NCBI GenBank assembly: GCA_977006965.1
Contig: OZ345372.1
Span: 124,001-188,000, forward strand
Direction of reading: 5' to 3'
From: Phymatolithon calcareum
Taxonomy: Eukaryota; Rhodophyta; Florideophyceae; Hapalidiales
Length of the DNA: 64,000 nucleotides
A model generated the notes under the pieces. That model saw only the letters and a list, made by a program, of their open reading frames with translations, had not been told where the DNA came from and ran no database searches. The translations under genes were made by a program, and so were the position numbers. Positions 37,495-48,875 of this stretch are shown piece by piece (within the stretch, counting starts at the first letter, position 1; the number at the start of each line of letters is the position of its first letter).

Positions 37495-38640
37495 CTATAT
37501 AGAGTCAATTAAGACATCGAGGTCTTGTCGACTGGACGCCAATGTGTGACCCTGAGTTTGCAAAGATTTCGTCACTACGTCGATCTCAGCCAACATCATC
37601 TTGTAGCGCTTGACCTTGCTTTCGAACCGAAGTGTGGTTTCAATACGAAAATTACCGTCGTGCGATGAACTCACTTCAGCCAGTTCGTCACGGATTCGCA
37701 CAAATCGCTTCAACCTTCCCGGACCATCGCGTTTGGTTATGCATCACTGGTCGCAAATCCGTTAAGTTTCGGAGGAAAGCTGCATTTTTCAGCTGCGTTG
37801 CAACCTTCATTGAATCGTGCACAGAATCGATAGTGTCACGCAGATCGGCGTGGTTTTCGACCATTCGGTTGACTTCCAGGCTCAGCTTATGGCTGCTACA
37901 GCCGACATGAGGAATTCCACTCAAACGTGCAATTCTTCGATTGGTCGCCGTGTTATCAGCGACGAAGCAAACACACCAGTTATCCAGAGTGCGACAGTAA
38001 AACGGCAATATTTTGCGGAAATAGTGCAGATGCGCTTCGGCGTTCAGTCGTGTCGCTTCATCCGTCGATGAGTCATCATCCACCTTGCCCAATGGAGAGA
38101 TACCCAGCAAGGCAAGTCGTGGAGTGTGCTAGACAGAAACACCTGAACGGACCGGAATTGTAGTAGTCGAACAGTATGAAGCAATTGCTCCAACACAGTG
38201 CATACTGCCACAGGACCATCCGTCATGCAACAGCGCTCCGATTGTGTCCCTCAACTCGCATGCAATGCGTTTCTCAACAAGTCCAACGAGCTGAAAGATG
38301 GTTTCAATGAGCGTAGCCCGGCACAGGGGGACTGCGAATCGGGAAAATTGTCGTCTGTCCTCATCTTCAACGTAGTATAAAGAAAGGTTCATCATGACGA
38401 TCAAACGCAGATATCCCCACACCGCTTTGTCGTACTCAGATAGCGCCCGTTTATGAAAATGTATCTTGACCGTACCACCTTTCTCTATAGAAGCAGATAG
38501 CGCATCCTGATACATTTGATTGAGCACCTATTCCTGTTCATGAGACGTTTTGCCTTTGCCGTAGCAACGTTTAAGGTGGTTGTACGGGTTTTTGAACCAT
38601 GTCTTGTCGAGAAATGAAACAATAGAAGTCGGACATGACG
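37495..38640 (-). pseudogene. hAT transposase, frameshifted and C-terminally truncated
   Basis: - strand pieces in order: a BED-like finger near 38640-38530 (TWFKNPYNHLKRCYGKGK), LHDGWSCGSMHCVGAIASYC (first Asp), FVADNTATNRRIARL (second Asp), VGCSSHKLSLEVNRMV and LTDLRPVMHNQTRWSGK. The last is the hAT TRW motif. The frame ends at 37495 after a helical region, and the dimerisation block is missing. Frameshifts separate the pieces near 38120 and 37700. Confidence 0.7.
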
Positions 38641-39055
38641 GCTTCGGGCAACGCTACTAGAGATAGTGTCTCTATTTTTGCTCACCCGATATGATGGATG
38701 TGCGCGTCTCTTTCCCCACAAAGGACATCAGAGCGACGACCACGTCCTTTGGCGATAATGTTGGCATAGTCCTAAGGTTCTTGCAGATACGATGGCATGG
38801 AACAGGCTGTCGAACATCTTGATCTTTATGAATTCGGTAATGGGCGACGGTAGTGTTACAGTGAGACGAACGTACTCAGCACAGAATGGCATCTACGTTT
38901 CATCTTATGTACGTACGTAGCGGGGGACCTCATTGCGTTGTACACGTCTTGTTTTCAGCTGCTGTAACTTTTACGTAACGAAAGGCCTTTATTTGCGATA
39001 GCACGCCAAGCAACCGCACTCATCAGTAATAGCGTGGCACGCACCCAGTTTACAG
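38641..39055. other. intergenic, no gene seen
   Basis: Mixed sequence without a recognisable ORF. It precedes the TTGCAAT cluster. Confidence 0.35.
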
Positions 39056-39190
39056 CTGATCTTGGGTCCACGTCATTGCAATACATATTGAACAATCTGA
39101 ACGAAATGCAATACAGATTGCAATGCGTCGAGGGATTTGCAATTCAAGATTTGGATTGCAGATTGCAATTAATTGGCAATGCAATGAATT
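39056..39190. repeat. cluster of TTGCAAT/ATTGCAA motifs
   Basis: At least eight TGCAAT or ATTGCA occurrences in 135 bp (for example GATTGCAATGCG, GATTGCAGATTGCAATTAAT). Palindromic character; possible subterminal or binding-site array of a transposon. Confidence 0.45.
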
Positions 39191-39205
39191 TGGTTACAAG
39201 CCTGC

Positions 39206-39862
39206 TTGACGAGGACATACCGGGTCCAAAGTTTTCAATTGCGAGTACCTCTAGCCGGTCTCAATAATAGGCTCGAAACTGAAATTTCGCTACGCATGAA
39301 CAGGCTGGCGGAGAAACTTCCTGAAGATATAACAAGGGTGGTTGCGTACCTGTTAAAACCGTCGTACGTCACATTAGCTGGAGAAGAGACAGAAACGTGG
39401 CGTATCATCGACCGAGGAGTGCCTCAAGGCTCCCCGCTTAGTCCATACTTATATAACATATTCATGGATACAGTCGCAGAAGTTGTCTCCAGGAACGACG
39501 GAAACGTCTCAGACAGCCAAGTGCAATTGTTCGCAGATGATCTTCAGCTTCAAGCGAAGACAGGACGAGGAATGCAGAAACTTCTTGATATAGCGACCAT
39601 TTGGGCAAACGAAAATGACATGAAATGGAACAAAAAACCAGGAAAAAGCGAAGCTCGTAGGTACAGAGGGCTTCAGAAGCACACTTTTTACTTGGCGGGA
39701 CGAGAACTAAATCAAGCCTGGAGGCTCTCGTATCTTGGGGCAAGCATGAATAACAAGGGGGATGACACGGCCACAGTCAGAGTTCAAAATGCTGCAGGAT
39801 GCATACGTAAGCTTCTGGAGCTCGGAGTAATGTTCGAGGTTTCAAACCGGAGACATGCATAA
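39206..39862 (+). pseudogene. reverse transcriptase fragment of a second LINE family
   Basis: From about 39295 the frame shows MNRLAEKLPEDITRVVAYLL, DRGVPQGSPLSPYLYNIFMD, VQLFADDLQLQ (catalytic Asp pair kept) and the thumb LSYLGASMNNKGD. The first RT Asp and the endonuclease are missing. Related fragments at 61379-62150 (+) and 57826-58095 (-). Confidence 0.8.
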
Positions 39863-40840
39863 GGATCTTTAAGTCGCTAATTATTCCGAAATGAGAGAAT
39901 GCGTTACACGTTACTCCAATGACAAATCGATTGCTCTCAGCAATCGAGCCGGCAGAGGACTTGTTCCAGAAAAATGTTTTCGGAAAATATGGCGAACACT
40001 GCCGGGACCGAATGCGAGGTCTTTGCCGACTGGGACCATCAAAGATGAGGAGACGTCATCAAGCAGAAAAGTTGGCATTAACCCTGGTAAGACACAACAA
40101 GCGCCTTGATGAAACAGAAGAGTACTTTGGAAGAGATGAGGACATAGAGGAAGAAGTGAACGATATTGAATATCGCAAGATTTATGAAGACTTGCGACAA
40201 GCCTCTCAGAAGGCTCAGGAGGGATCTGTCACAAACAAGAGGAGGAGAGATGAAACAATTAAGGTATTAGTTCAGCAAGACCATCATCGAGTGCATGGAA
40301 AACGAAGAAGGACTGCTCTGAAATCAAGTTACGAGAGAGGTAGTAGACAGCTCTCAGGGCAAAAAAAGCCTAACAGCGGGAACACCAGCGAATCCAAATG
40401 GACAACACATAGAGGGTAGGACGATCTAGGTTCCAAGCTTTCCCCACCGCCAATAGCAGGCGGTAGGTTTCAACGGTCTAAACTCTGGAGGGTAGAAATT
40501 GAGGAAGCCTTGCCCGTATATTCGCAAGACTGTGAGGCTTTTAAATAAACTTCAATAAAAAATTAAAGTATGAGAAATGGAATAAGATCAATGAAGATTC
40601 CTATTCAAGGCAAGTAGGAGGGGATACAATGGATTAAGGACCGTCGCTGGGGATGGCTAAGACATGTTCTACGCATGGGTGAGAACAGGCTCGTCCGCAG
40701 GATACTGCTACAATGCGTACCCAGAACATATGCTTCTCTCCTTGGCGAAATCCCAGACTAAAGTATCGAATCGCCCATAAAAGATGCTTCCGACCACAGC
40801 AAGAGGAGTCGCATGAAGCCTCCTAAACGTGCTAGCTCCT
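39863..40840 (+). pseudogene. C-terminal remains of the second LINE family
   Basis: MTNRLLSAIEP (also at 62105) opens a charged helical region to 40419. Near 40625 the + strand reads WIKDRRWGWLRHVLRMGENR then LVRRILLQC, the usual LINE post-RT tail signature. Stops and frameshifts are present. Confidence 0.6.
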
Positions 40841-42997
40841 TAGGGGAATAAAGCAATCATCATGATCATTATTGAAGGCAAGTTAAGAGGGATCCTTTAC
40901 AGAGGAGAAAGAACAGCAGGTTTAAGGTGCCTAAGGTTGATATTCAACCGAGCACCCCTTTGGAGAAAATCAATATTGGGTGCCTACTGTGGGATTAACA
41001 CGGTGATCAAACTAGTGGCCTTACAACGTACTTTAGCGTCGTCGTAGATGAATGTAGAAATTGTTTGAGTGCATGTGACTCACAGGAGCTCTTGTTAGGA
41101 GAGAACTATGAATCAAGAACGCTTAGCTTAGAGAATATCGCAAGAGCTGCCCCGATACTCCAAGGTGAGGCTTTGGGAGCTCTCAAAATAAAATCATCAA
41201 ATATCCTCTGCCCAAACGGGCAAATACTGTTGCGTGCACGTCATGAAGATACACCCTAATTGCCATGAAATGGTTTTCCCCCCTTTTTATCTAAGGCGTG
41301 CTATAGAATAGTATAAGTATCCATCGCCCAAGCGGTATAGTAAAAATTGGACAGAGCTCACTAATTTTCTCTTCAAGTAGCAGCTTTCAACATGCTACTA
41401 TCGCGTCTCTAAAAAATTTACCTCTCCCCCCATCAAGATAGTCGCAAGTACTAAATCTCTCACAACGAACGTGCTTGAAACAATTTGCGCTCCAGAGATG
41501 TTTTTAGGAATCATGCAACTTGCCACAACCACAGATGTAAACACAAGTTTCTAGAGCACCTGTGGGTATGTGTGTTGATTTATATTTATAGCTCCCAAAG
41601 CCTCTCTTCAAGAGTAGAACGAGCTCCTAACCATGTTTCAGGCTGTGGCCAAGTAAGGACTGCCCGTAACTTGAAATCACAGAGCAGGGGAGTAACTTTC
41701 CCCTCGAGGTCCAGAAGGAGACCAGAGGTGGGAAAACGCCTCCATAGACAGAATCCAGCTAAAACCTCTTGGCCCTAGGAAAGTTGCCACAAGCGTCGGC
41801 AGATGCGTTGGTAACTATTAACTAAAAATCTACCATTCTTCTGCTTCAAGAGTAGAACGCATGTGAACGCTACAAGAAAATCAGAACAAGACGGCCCTGG
41901 ATCACCGGGAAATTGGCGATCAGCACGATCCCTAGGTGAGCTCAACGGGTGCAGTATCAAGTTCAATATGTTCATATACAAAAGTTTGGTAGGTAAGATG
42001 GATTACAAAGCGATTTTCAGTTTCATTCGACGAAAACTTGATGAAATAGAATACACTACCAGGGGGAAGGACCACAATTCAGGAACATGCTAACAAATTT
42101 GTTCACAGTAGGCGAAGTCGCTAATCTTCTTCTCGAAACGATAGTTTATTGTCCTCTTTCAGAGCCTGTAGCTCACCAGAAAGTAACAAAAGCTTAGATA
42201 CAGACTTCAGAAGCTCTTAACTCCCTTTCGTGGGCTGTCCAAAATATATACAGTCAACCCTCAAGAACTGGATTTCCTTTAAGGGTATATCCTCGAGTTT
42301 TAGAATACTGCGTGCATCCACGAATGCCGCTTTTAGCTCAAACATTATCTAAACTTTAACATATTCAGAATACTTACTTAGTAGAACATCTTAACTTCCG
42401 ATGCACGGCCCCTGCCTTAAAAATATATAAAATTTTGAGTATGTCTTCGGGAAATATGCAGAGCATCGAAAAATCGAGTGAGGTTGTTCTGTCGGCTAGA
42501 AAGTCTCGAGGTGAGGACGATTCACCAAGCAGAATGGATTGCTTTAAGCCTGTTAAAACAGAAAACGTACCTGGAAGAGACAGAAGAATAGCGAGGAAGA
42601 CAGAAAGATATGGCAGAAGTATCGAAGGACATTAACCATCTCAGAGACGAGGAGCATGTCAGAAAAGCATTGAAACAAGCCGAAGAAGGCAAAGAGTCAA
42701 AGAAGCTGCGATTAGAAGATGCAATCCAAGTGTGGCAAAAATGCGAAGAGGACCGCTCAGTGAAAATCCGGATAAACAAGCCTAAGAAATTGCCAGGAGT
42801 GCTAAAAATAAGGGATAGGACGACCAGGCTAAGATGCCTAAAATGATTTTTAACAGAGCTCCGTTGTGGAGGAAATCAATACTCGCTGAGTATTTCGAAC
42901 CCGGTGCTGAAATTGAGCTTATTGCACTTCAACGCATACTCGGGTCTAAGACGATGGACAAAGAGACTGAATATGAATGCAAAAGACTAACTCGAAC
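40841..42997 (+). pseudogene. further decayed LINE-related fragments
   Basis: LRCLRLIFNRAPLWRKSIL at 40920-40980 recurs as LRCLKMIFNRAPLWRKSIL near 42830-42890. The charged helical region at 42600-42820 resembles 40090-40400. So two or more tail copies of one family lie here, none intact. 41250-42400 holds no recognisable gene. Confidence 0.45.
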
Positions 42998-43535
42998 CAG
43001 GGGAATGTAAGAAGGGGAGGAAAGCAGAATTTTAATGCATCAAAAAAATAAATAAAAATCCGTAGTCGTTTCTGCAGACAAAATTATGAGGGAATTCACG
43101 TATCAGCAAAATTAGTGAATTTAATGTACTCGTATACACCTGCCACTGCGTATTCGAGAACTTCAACCAATAAGTGCTCACTGTTTAGAGAGCGCCATGC
43201 ACCTGACAGTGTCTATGCCTTAATGAATGCGGTTTTTGCGTTGGCGTCAGCCGAGCTCTTCGAAACTATTGGCACAAAATTCCGCTTACGTGCACAAGCT
43301 GTGCCCATTTCTAGACTTTCTGTTTGGTCATTATTTTTGACCACAAAATGGATGCGCGATTATTAGCCTCCCTGACATTCACCGCGGCGAATACACGCGT
43401 ACATTTGGACAGTAAATCTGGTTTCATATATGTTTTTTGATGCGGGTCCATAGTTTCAAATAAAGAGCGCTATTGTGTTTGTACAAATTTCGGTTGTCAT
43501 ACGCTTTGCTTTCCTCCCCTTCTTACATTCCCCTG
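42998..43535. mobile_element. hAT-like MITE (538 bp)
   Basis: Inverted termini of about 28 bp beginning CAGGGGAATGTAAGAAGGGG, flanked by direct CTCGAAC (42991-42997 and 43536-43542). The flanking LINE tail continues across it when compared with 41090-41200, confirming an insertion. No transposase inside. Confidence 0.75.
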
Positions 43536-43542
43536 CTCGAAC

Positions 43543-43840
43543 TCTCATATGGAGAGAAACTCGAATAAAGGAAATGTTAGGAAAATAGAATGCGGTAAGT
43601 TAGAAGCAATTGAGAAGCTGCCCCGTTACTCACAGTGAGGTCTTGGGTGCTTTTAAAATAAATCAACATATATCCCCAAGCCGTCCATGCCCATGGCGGC
43701 TAGACCTCGGTAAGAGTGCTCGAGGGTACGCGCATCTTATTACCTTCGCCTCTACCAGGACTGTTGACAAATGCGCCAACATTCAGCCATCCATAGTGGT
43801 AGCAATCCCAATCGCGGCAATGCCGTCGAACACGATTTTA
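43543..43840 (+). pseudogene. continuation of the LINE tail split by the MITE
   Basis: Aligns with 41090-41240 (GAGAGAAACTCGAATAAAGG here; GAGGTCTTGGGTGCTTTTAA versus GAGGCTTTGGGAGCTCTCAA). Confidence 0.45.
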
Positions 43841-44625
43841 GCTACCAAATAATTCATCAGCGACCCAGCTCTTTAAAGCTGCACTATTCCCTGTGCAGCC
43901 CTCTGAAGTCATGGCAAACCCAATCTAGTTAGTGCCGCGCCTCCACAACTGCAAATGTGAGAATTTCTACAATTGCATCACCAACCACTTCTTTGGCATC
44001 CGGTTTTTCAACGTCAGTAAGTATGTACGCAATTAGTACGCGAATGCCAGTTATCTCTGCTACAATTGGGCCTGCACAGGCCCCTCTGTATCTCAGCTAT
44101 CTGCGGAACAACCATCTACTTTCGTAGCTTTCCCGTCGGTCCGTCGCCATCTTCGAAAAGCGCTCTAGGCGTTTCTGGATCTATCGATGCATCATCCAGT
44201 GTGTTTAGCTCCTCTACATCCTCTGTGTTAAGTCTGTCGCGGACAGCGGCGGGCATATTCCAAACTCTGACTGCTGTTCCAAAAGCTTGATATCACCTAA
44301 CGGCTCGCCAGATTCTGAACACACGCTTCAAGCACTTTATCCACCATAGCTGGTTCATGCTGTACGCGTGCGCAACAGTTTCGCAGATATACACTAACCA
44401 GGGGAATTTTAGGAGGGGGACATAAGCAGAAACTTTTTGTTTCAAAAACTCTATTAAAAATGTCCCCTGCGATTTGTGAGGTTAATTATGAGGAATTCTT
44501 TGTATCAAAAATTAAGTAATAAAGCTCGATTCTTGCAGCGCTCTGCCGCAGCCGTCGTTAGACGACCAATGGAATTGTGCCAGGACAAGTAGATCTGTAA
44601 GCATTCCAGGGACAGTATAGTTGGA
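43841..44625. other. intergenic with a second MITE-like left end at 44398
   Basis: CAGGGGAATTTTAGGAGGGG at 44398 and the following 130 bp resemble the left end of the MITE at 42998. No right end found. No other gene seen. Confidence 0.4.
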
Positions 44626-46660
44626 GTGCAGTATCATAAACGCTGCGGTGCTATGTCGCTACGCGACAAGCTGATTCGCGATCTTATGAACATGTCAATG
44701 CTAAGCAAAGAGACAGTTCAACAGTACAGTGATAGATTCACGAGTTTAATGAGCCGGACGGGAAAGAAAGATGATGATGAGACCCTTGTCGCCGTTTATA
44801 TCGACGGTCTCGACTCCAAACTGCAAGAGATGATGCACATCGCTCGCGCAACCCGTCTAACTATGACCAGTCGCAACACGGCTGAGCCCGTTGTGGAGTC
44901 CATCGCTTGGGAAATTGAGAATGCGATTGCTCTGGACTCAGCAAGGAGCAAACCTCGAGTTGAAGCTCCTAAGAATAATAAGGCGGAAACCCCAAGCAAC
45001 GGACAAAAGTCGTTGCCGCCCAAGAAGAAGAAGAAGCGTTGTGCTAAGTGTGGGAAATGGAGCCACACGACTGAGGAGCACGAGGATTTGCCATCCTCAA
45101 CAGCTAAGACATCAACTGGAAACCAATCTTCAAGTGGGAAGAAGTGTTTCAGGTGTGACGGACCATGGAAGCATGGGCACGTTTGTGAAGATCAGCGAAA
45201 ACCGGAGAGCAATAATTTGGAGGTTGTACCGGAAATATCAACAGATGGTATCGATGACGCTGCTACTTCTGAGACGCACACAGATGACGAATGCTTTGCT
45301 GATACTCTAGCTGCTAACATCATGCAGAACGGCACAATTTTTAATGCGCTTCTCGTCAATTCAGACGAAGGGGAGATCTTATCATCTGATGAACCATCAG
45401 AGCTGGGTGAGATTCATGAGATCAGGTTCGCCATGGATCAGGAGAAAAGTTTTGGAACCCAGATTGTTGACTCGCTGTTCGCACAGGATAAGACATGTCA
45501 TGTTAATGTCACTGCTACGCCACCTGATGCGGCTCAACTAATTTACACACCGGTTGTAATCAACGGTGTGACCGGTGCTGCACTTGTTGACAGTGGGGCA
45601 ACCAACACGTTTATATCGAGTCAATTTGTGACGAAAAATAATCTGCATATTACCAAGATTGCAGGAGATATTATGGACGGTGCAGGAAATGTCATGGCGA
45701 AGCGGACAGGGTTTGTCCGCGTATCCGTTCTCAATGGGAATAACTCTGTTGAATGCGTCCCAGATATTCTCGATATGCCTGAAGGAAGAGACTTTGTTAT
45801 AGGTCTGTTTAATTTTAAGGATTTTGGATTCAAGATCAGTGGAATTCCGTCCAAGCCACCAGAAATTGCCCGTGTTTCTGACGATGAGGACGCGAGGTCT
45901 ATTGACGGGGAGGACATTATTGATATCGATGGACTCACAGCTCATGATCTTTCGACTGAGGTTCAAGAAGCGCTCTCTAAGAACCTAGAACTTCTTTTGT
46001 CGAGTCGCTGCACGCACCCTCTGGCAGTTTTGAACGTTAAGCCGATTAATGCGGAAACTACATGGAGGCGAATGAACTTCGTCAGCCGCAAGGACGAGGA
46101 CAAAGTTGGCGAGAAGATTCAAGAATGGAAATCAGCCGCGGTCATTGAGCGAGCTCCTGATGACTGTGCAAACTGCTATCCCCTCGTTTGTGTCCCTAAA
46201 AAGGATGCACATGGGTACAAGGTTGACTTCCGACCTTGCCTCGACCTTCGGTCGCTTAACCCAAAATTACCCGACGTCGATTACCCGCTACCCCGGATTC
46301 AAGACATTCTTGATCGAGTTGGGTCAGTATCGGGAAGTGATGTGCTATACAGTACAGTGGACATTCGGGATTCCTACTTTCAGTTCCGCATTGATGAAAA
46401 GGACCGAAATTGGATTGCCTTTCGATGGAAGGGAGTGCAATATCGCTTTACTTGTGCACCATTCGGCATCAAAACCATGACGGCCCAGTTCCAAATGGTT
46501 ATGGATAAGATCTTTAATGACTTTCCTTTCGTCGCAGTTTACGTGGACGACATTATTGTCTTCTCCGAAACCAGGGCAGAACATATTGAGCATGTTATGG
46601 CAGTTATTGAGAGGCTCACGGAATTCAATTTATTAATTCTGGCGGACTCTGAAGTGGAGA
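44626..46660 (+). mobile_element. Ty3/gypsy-type retroelement, 3'-truncated
   Basis: Contains gag C-terminal, protease and RT-coding sequence but ends inside RT near 46650, where unrelated sequence begins. No integrase or LTR pair found. Confidence 0.8.
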
Positions 46661-46689
46661 ATAAAAGTGACCATTCCCCCTGCAGATGA
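44626..46689 (+). CDS. Ty3/gypsy Gag-Pol fragment (zinc knuckle, protease, RT)
   Basis: 687 codons. The capsid-like start (YSDRFTSLMSRTG) is followed by a Lys-rich stretch and Cys motifs (KRCAKCGKWSHTTEEH; KKCFRCDGPWKHGHVC). An aspartic protease follows (ALVDSGATNTFIS, catalytic Asp), then a Ty3-type RT: PLVCVPKKD, FRPCLDLRSLNPKL, TVDIRDSYFQFRI (Asp), APFGIKTMTAQFQMVMD and VYVDDIIVFS (catalytic Asp pair). The last residues after NLLI are foreign, so RNase H and integrase are lost. The frame is otherwise open. Confidence 0.85.
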   Translation: MQYHKRCGAMSLRDKLIRDLMNMSMLSKETVQQYSDRFTSLMSRTGKKDDDETLVAVYIDGLDSKLQEMMHIARATRLTMTSRNTAEPVVESIAWEIENAIALDSARSKPRVEAPKNNKAETPSNGQKSLPPKKKKKRCAKCGKWSHTTEEHEDLPSSTAKTSTGNQSSSGKKCFRCDGPWKHGHVCEDQRKPESNNLEVVPEISTDGIDDAATSETHTDDECFADTLAANIMQNGTIFNALLVNSDEGEILSSDEPSELGEIHEIRFAMDQEKSFGTQIVDSLFAQDKTCHVNVTATPPDAAQLIYTPVVINGVTGAALVDSGATNTFISSQFVTKNNLHITKIAGDIMDGAGNVMAKRTGFVRVSVLNGNNSVECVPDILDMPEGRDFVIGLFNFKDFGFKISGIPSKPPEIARVSDDEDARSIDGEDIIDIDGLTAHDLSTEVQEALSKNLELLLSSRCTHPLAVLNVKPINAETTWRRMNFVSRKDEDKVGEKIQEWKSAAVIERAPDDCANCYPLVCVPKKDAHGYKVDFRPCLDLRSLNPKLPDVDYPLPRIQDILDRVGSVSGSDVLYSTVDIRDSYFQFRIDEKDRNWIAFRWKGVQYRFTCAPFGIKTMTAQFQMVMDKIFNDFPFVAVYVDDIIVFSETRAEHIEHVMAVIERLTEFNLLILADSEVENKSDHSPCR

Positions 46690-47229
46690 AGACCAAGATC
46701 ACTACTTAGAGGAGGAGAAAGAGTTGAATCTACATAAGGCCATTGCGGACTGTCTGTACGCGGCATACAAGCTGGCCGACTTTGATGACTTGCTGTCATC
46801 CTCTGTGTTATCTCTACGTGCGATACACGTTCAAGCCATCGGATTGTACGCACTACTTCACAAATTGTGAGGACATTCTCTTTGCGCAGTTGAGAAATCG
46901 GCGCTTGGGCACGTCACTTGGAAAGCTCTGGGGACGTCGGCGGTGGGCGGAAGTACACGAGCTCCGCGTCCTAGCCGGTCTCCATGGGAAATTTTAGACG
47001 TGTGCCTTGTGCCAGCCCTTTGGTCTTTCCAGGTCCACGTGTCCGCGCTGTGGTTTCCCCCCTTAGGGGACCGTGAACGGCGCCGTGGCCACGCCATTGC
47101 ACGGCGCATGAGTTAGGGTTTGTGCCGCCATTGCTCCGGTATAAATTGCGCGCCGCCCCTACGTGCCCTGCCCCTTTGCTGCCGCATACCGCGCTTCGTC
47201 AAGGTCAAGCTCTGACCGTTCCTCCTCGA
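46690..47229. other. transition into GC-rich island; possible TATA-type promoter
   Basis: A short open frame (46667-46870) of unknown type, then GC-rich DNA with a TATA-like GGTATAAATTGCGCGCC near 47140 ahead of the ORFs at 47.3-48.6 kb. Confidence 0.3.
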
Positions 47230-48640
47230 AGAAGACGTCCACCTGTTCCCCAAAAAGACGCCTGCTGCGTCATGGTGTGCTGGGTTATTTAGCGGATCAA
47301 CGTCGTCGTGCCATGGGACGTCGAGTCCTCGCCGGAATGGCGGCTACGCGTTACCCGCAACTTGGAAGGCCCCGCCCTAGGCTTCGCAGCCGATTGGCGC
47401 CACCCGCGCCGCTCGAGCTGGCGCCGGGCCCTGTCCGATAGGGCGACCAAGCTCGGAAGGGGACATCCTGTTCCCATGGATGTTGAGGCCGACGTTACCC
47501 GTTTGCCGACCGCCGGCGAGGTGTGATGGGCCGAGCGCTTCTATAACCGTTCCAAGGACGAGGCGTGGTGCAATTCGATGCCTTTTGCCTCGACGGTCTT
47601 CCACCGTTTGCTCTCGACGTGCTGCCGAGCCCGGCTATGCAAGATCGGCGTGTGTCTCGCGACATACGCCGTTGGCGTCACCGCTTACAAGGTCTCTTCC
47701 TCGAGTGGATGACCGAAGCCGACTGTCTCACCGAACGCAGTTTCCGCTCAGGGGACTACGTCCCCGTCCCCGAAGGGTGGCACCGCTTCGAAGTGCCCTA
47801 CGGGCTTTGCGTTGACATGCCGACCGTGCTGCGCTGTTGGGGGCAGAAGATGGCAAAGTGCCCTTATCGCGAACAAGAGACCGCTTGGCGTCGGGGCCCT
47901 GTTTCCCTTTGCCTCTGGGCGGCATTCTTCGCACAGTGGGTACGCAATGTTGCGCACGCGATCATGACGGAGGCCCACCTTCTTGGCCCGAACGCCCGTC
48001 TGTGGTGGCTGCCACCTGCCTTGGTGGCCGCCATGCGCCGTATCGGGTGTACTTCCCTTCTTAGCGGTGACGTGGCAACCGGCCGTCGACTTGAGGCTCT
48101 TCTCGCGGCAATCGAGACCATTCACTGGTCAAAGGTGGATCCCGCCAGAACCTTTTGGCCTCTGCACAACAACGTTGGCGCTCCCATATACCGCAACGGA
48201 GATTTCGTCCCCTGTGATGTCCGTTCCTGGTAACCCGCCGTACCGTGAGACATGCTCGGAGGTGGCAACGCCACCTTGCGCGGCGAGATTTACACCGGCG
48301 CCATATGCGCCTTCTGCGAAGAACATTCTGGTCGCGTCACCCGTCCCCGGTCCTGGGACGGACATGACTTCGACGCCCTTCGGGGCTTGGCCATGGCTGA
48401 CCGCATGGCTGCTGAGGCCGCGTCCACCGCTGGCGGTGCGAGCGAGGATGTTGAAGCGGAATGCCGCGCGAAACGGCCGAGGGATGACAGCGAAGATGTC
48501 CCTAAGAAGGATGATGATGTGGCCGCCTCCCCGGCCATGGTGGCAGGTATCAGCCCGGTCGATGTGGCTTCATGCTGACCGTTGAGCGCCCCTTGCTCCG
48601 CTCCTTCAACCGTGTGACTGTCGAGGAGCCTTTCGACGAG
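47230..48640 (+). pseudogene. unknown GC-rich ORF set, frameshifted
   Basis: Frames 47308-47526, 47565-48233 and 48252-48578 follow one another and read like one broken protein. The longest has FLEWMTEADCLTERSFRSGD and many Trp/Arg residues. The last has IYTGAICAFCEEHSGRVTRP and a basic tail (RAKRPRDDSEDVPKKDDD). No family recognised. GC content is well above the neighbours, which suggests a separate origin. Confidence 0.35.
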
Positions 48641-48875
48641 GATGACGGTGCTTAACACCACCCGAGGGCCAACTCGGCACCGGAAGGGCCTCTGGACTTC
48701 GTCGATGTTTCCACTGGAACGGCTGTCGAGAAGGTCATCAAGGGCGTTCGATCATCTTCTGCCGGTACCGAGGATCCGGAAAACGAAAAGGAGTGGCTCT
48801 CCATAGCATGGTGCGTGAGGCTCTGGAACTGACCAATCATGGCCGAAACCTTGGCCCCGGAGCGTTGGCTGGTGT

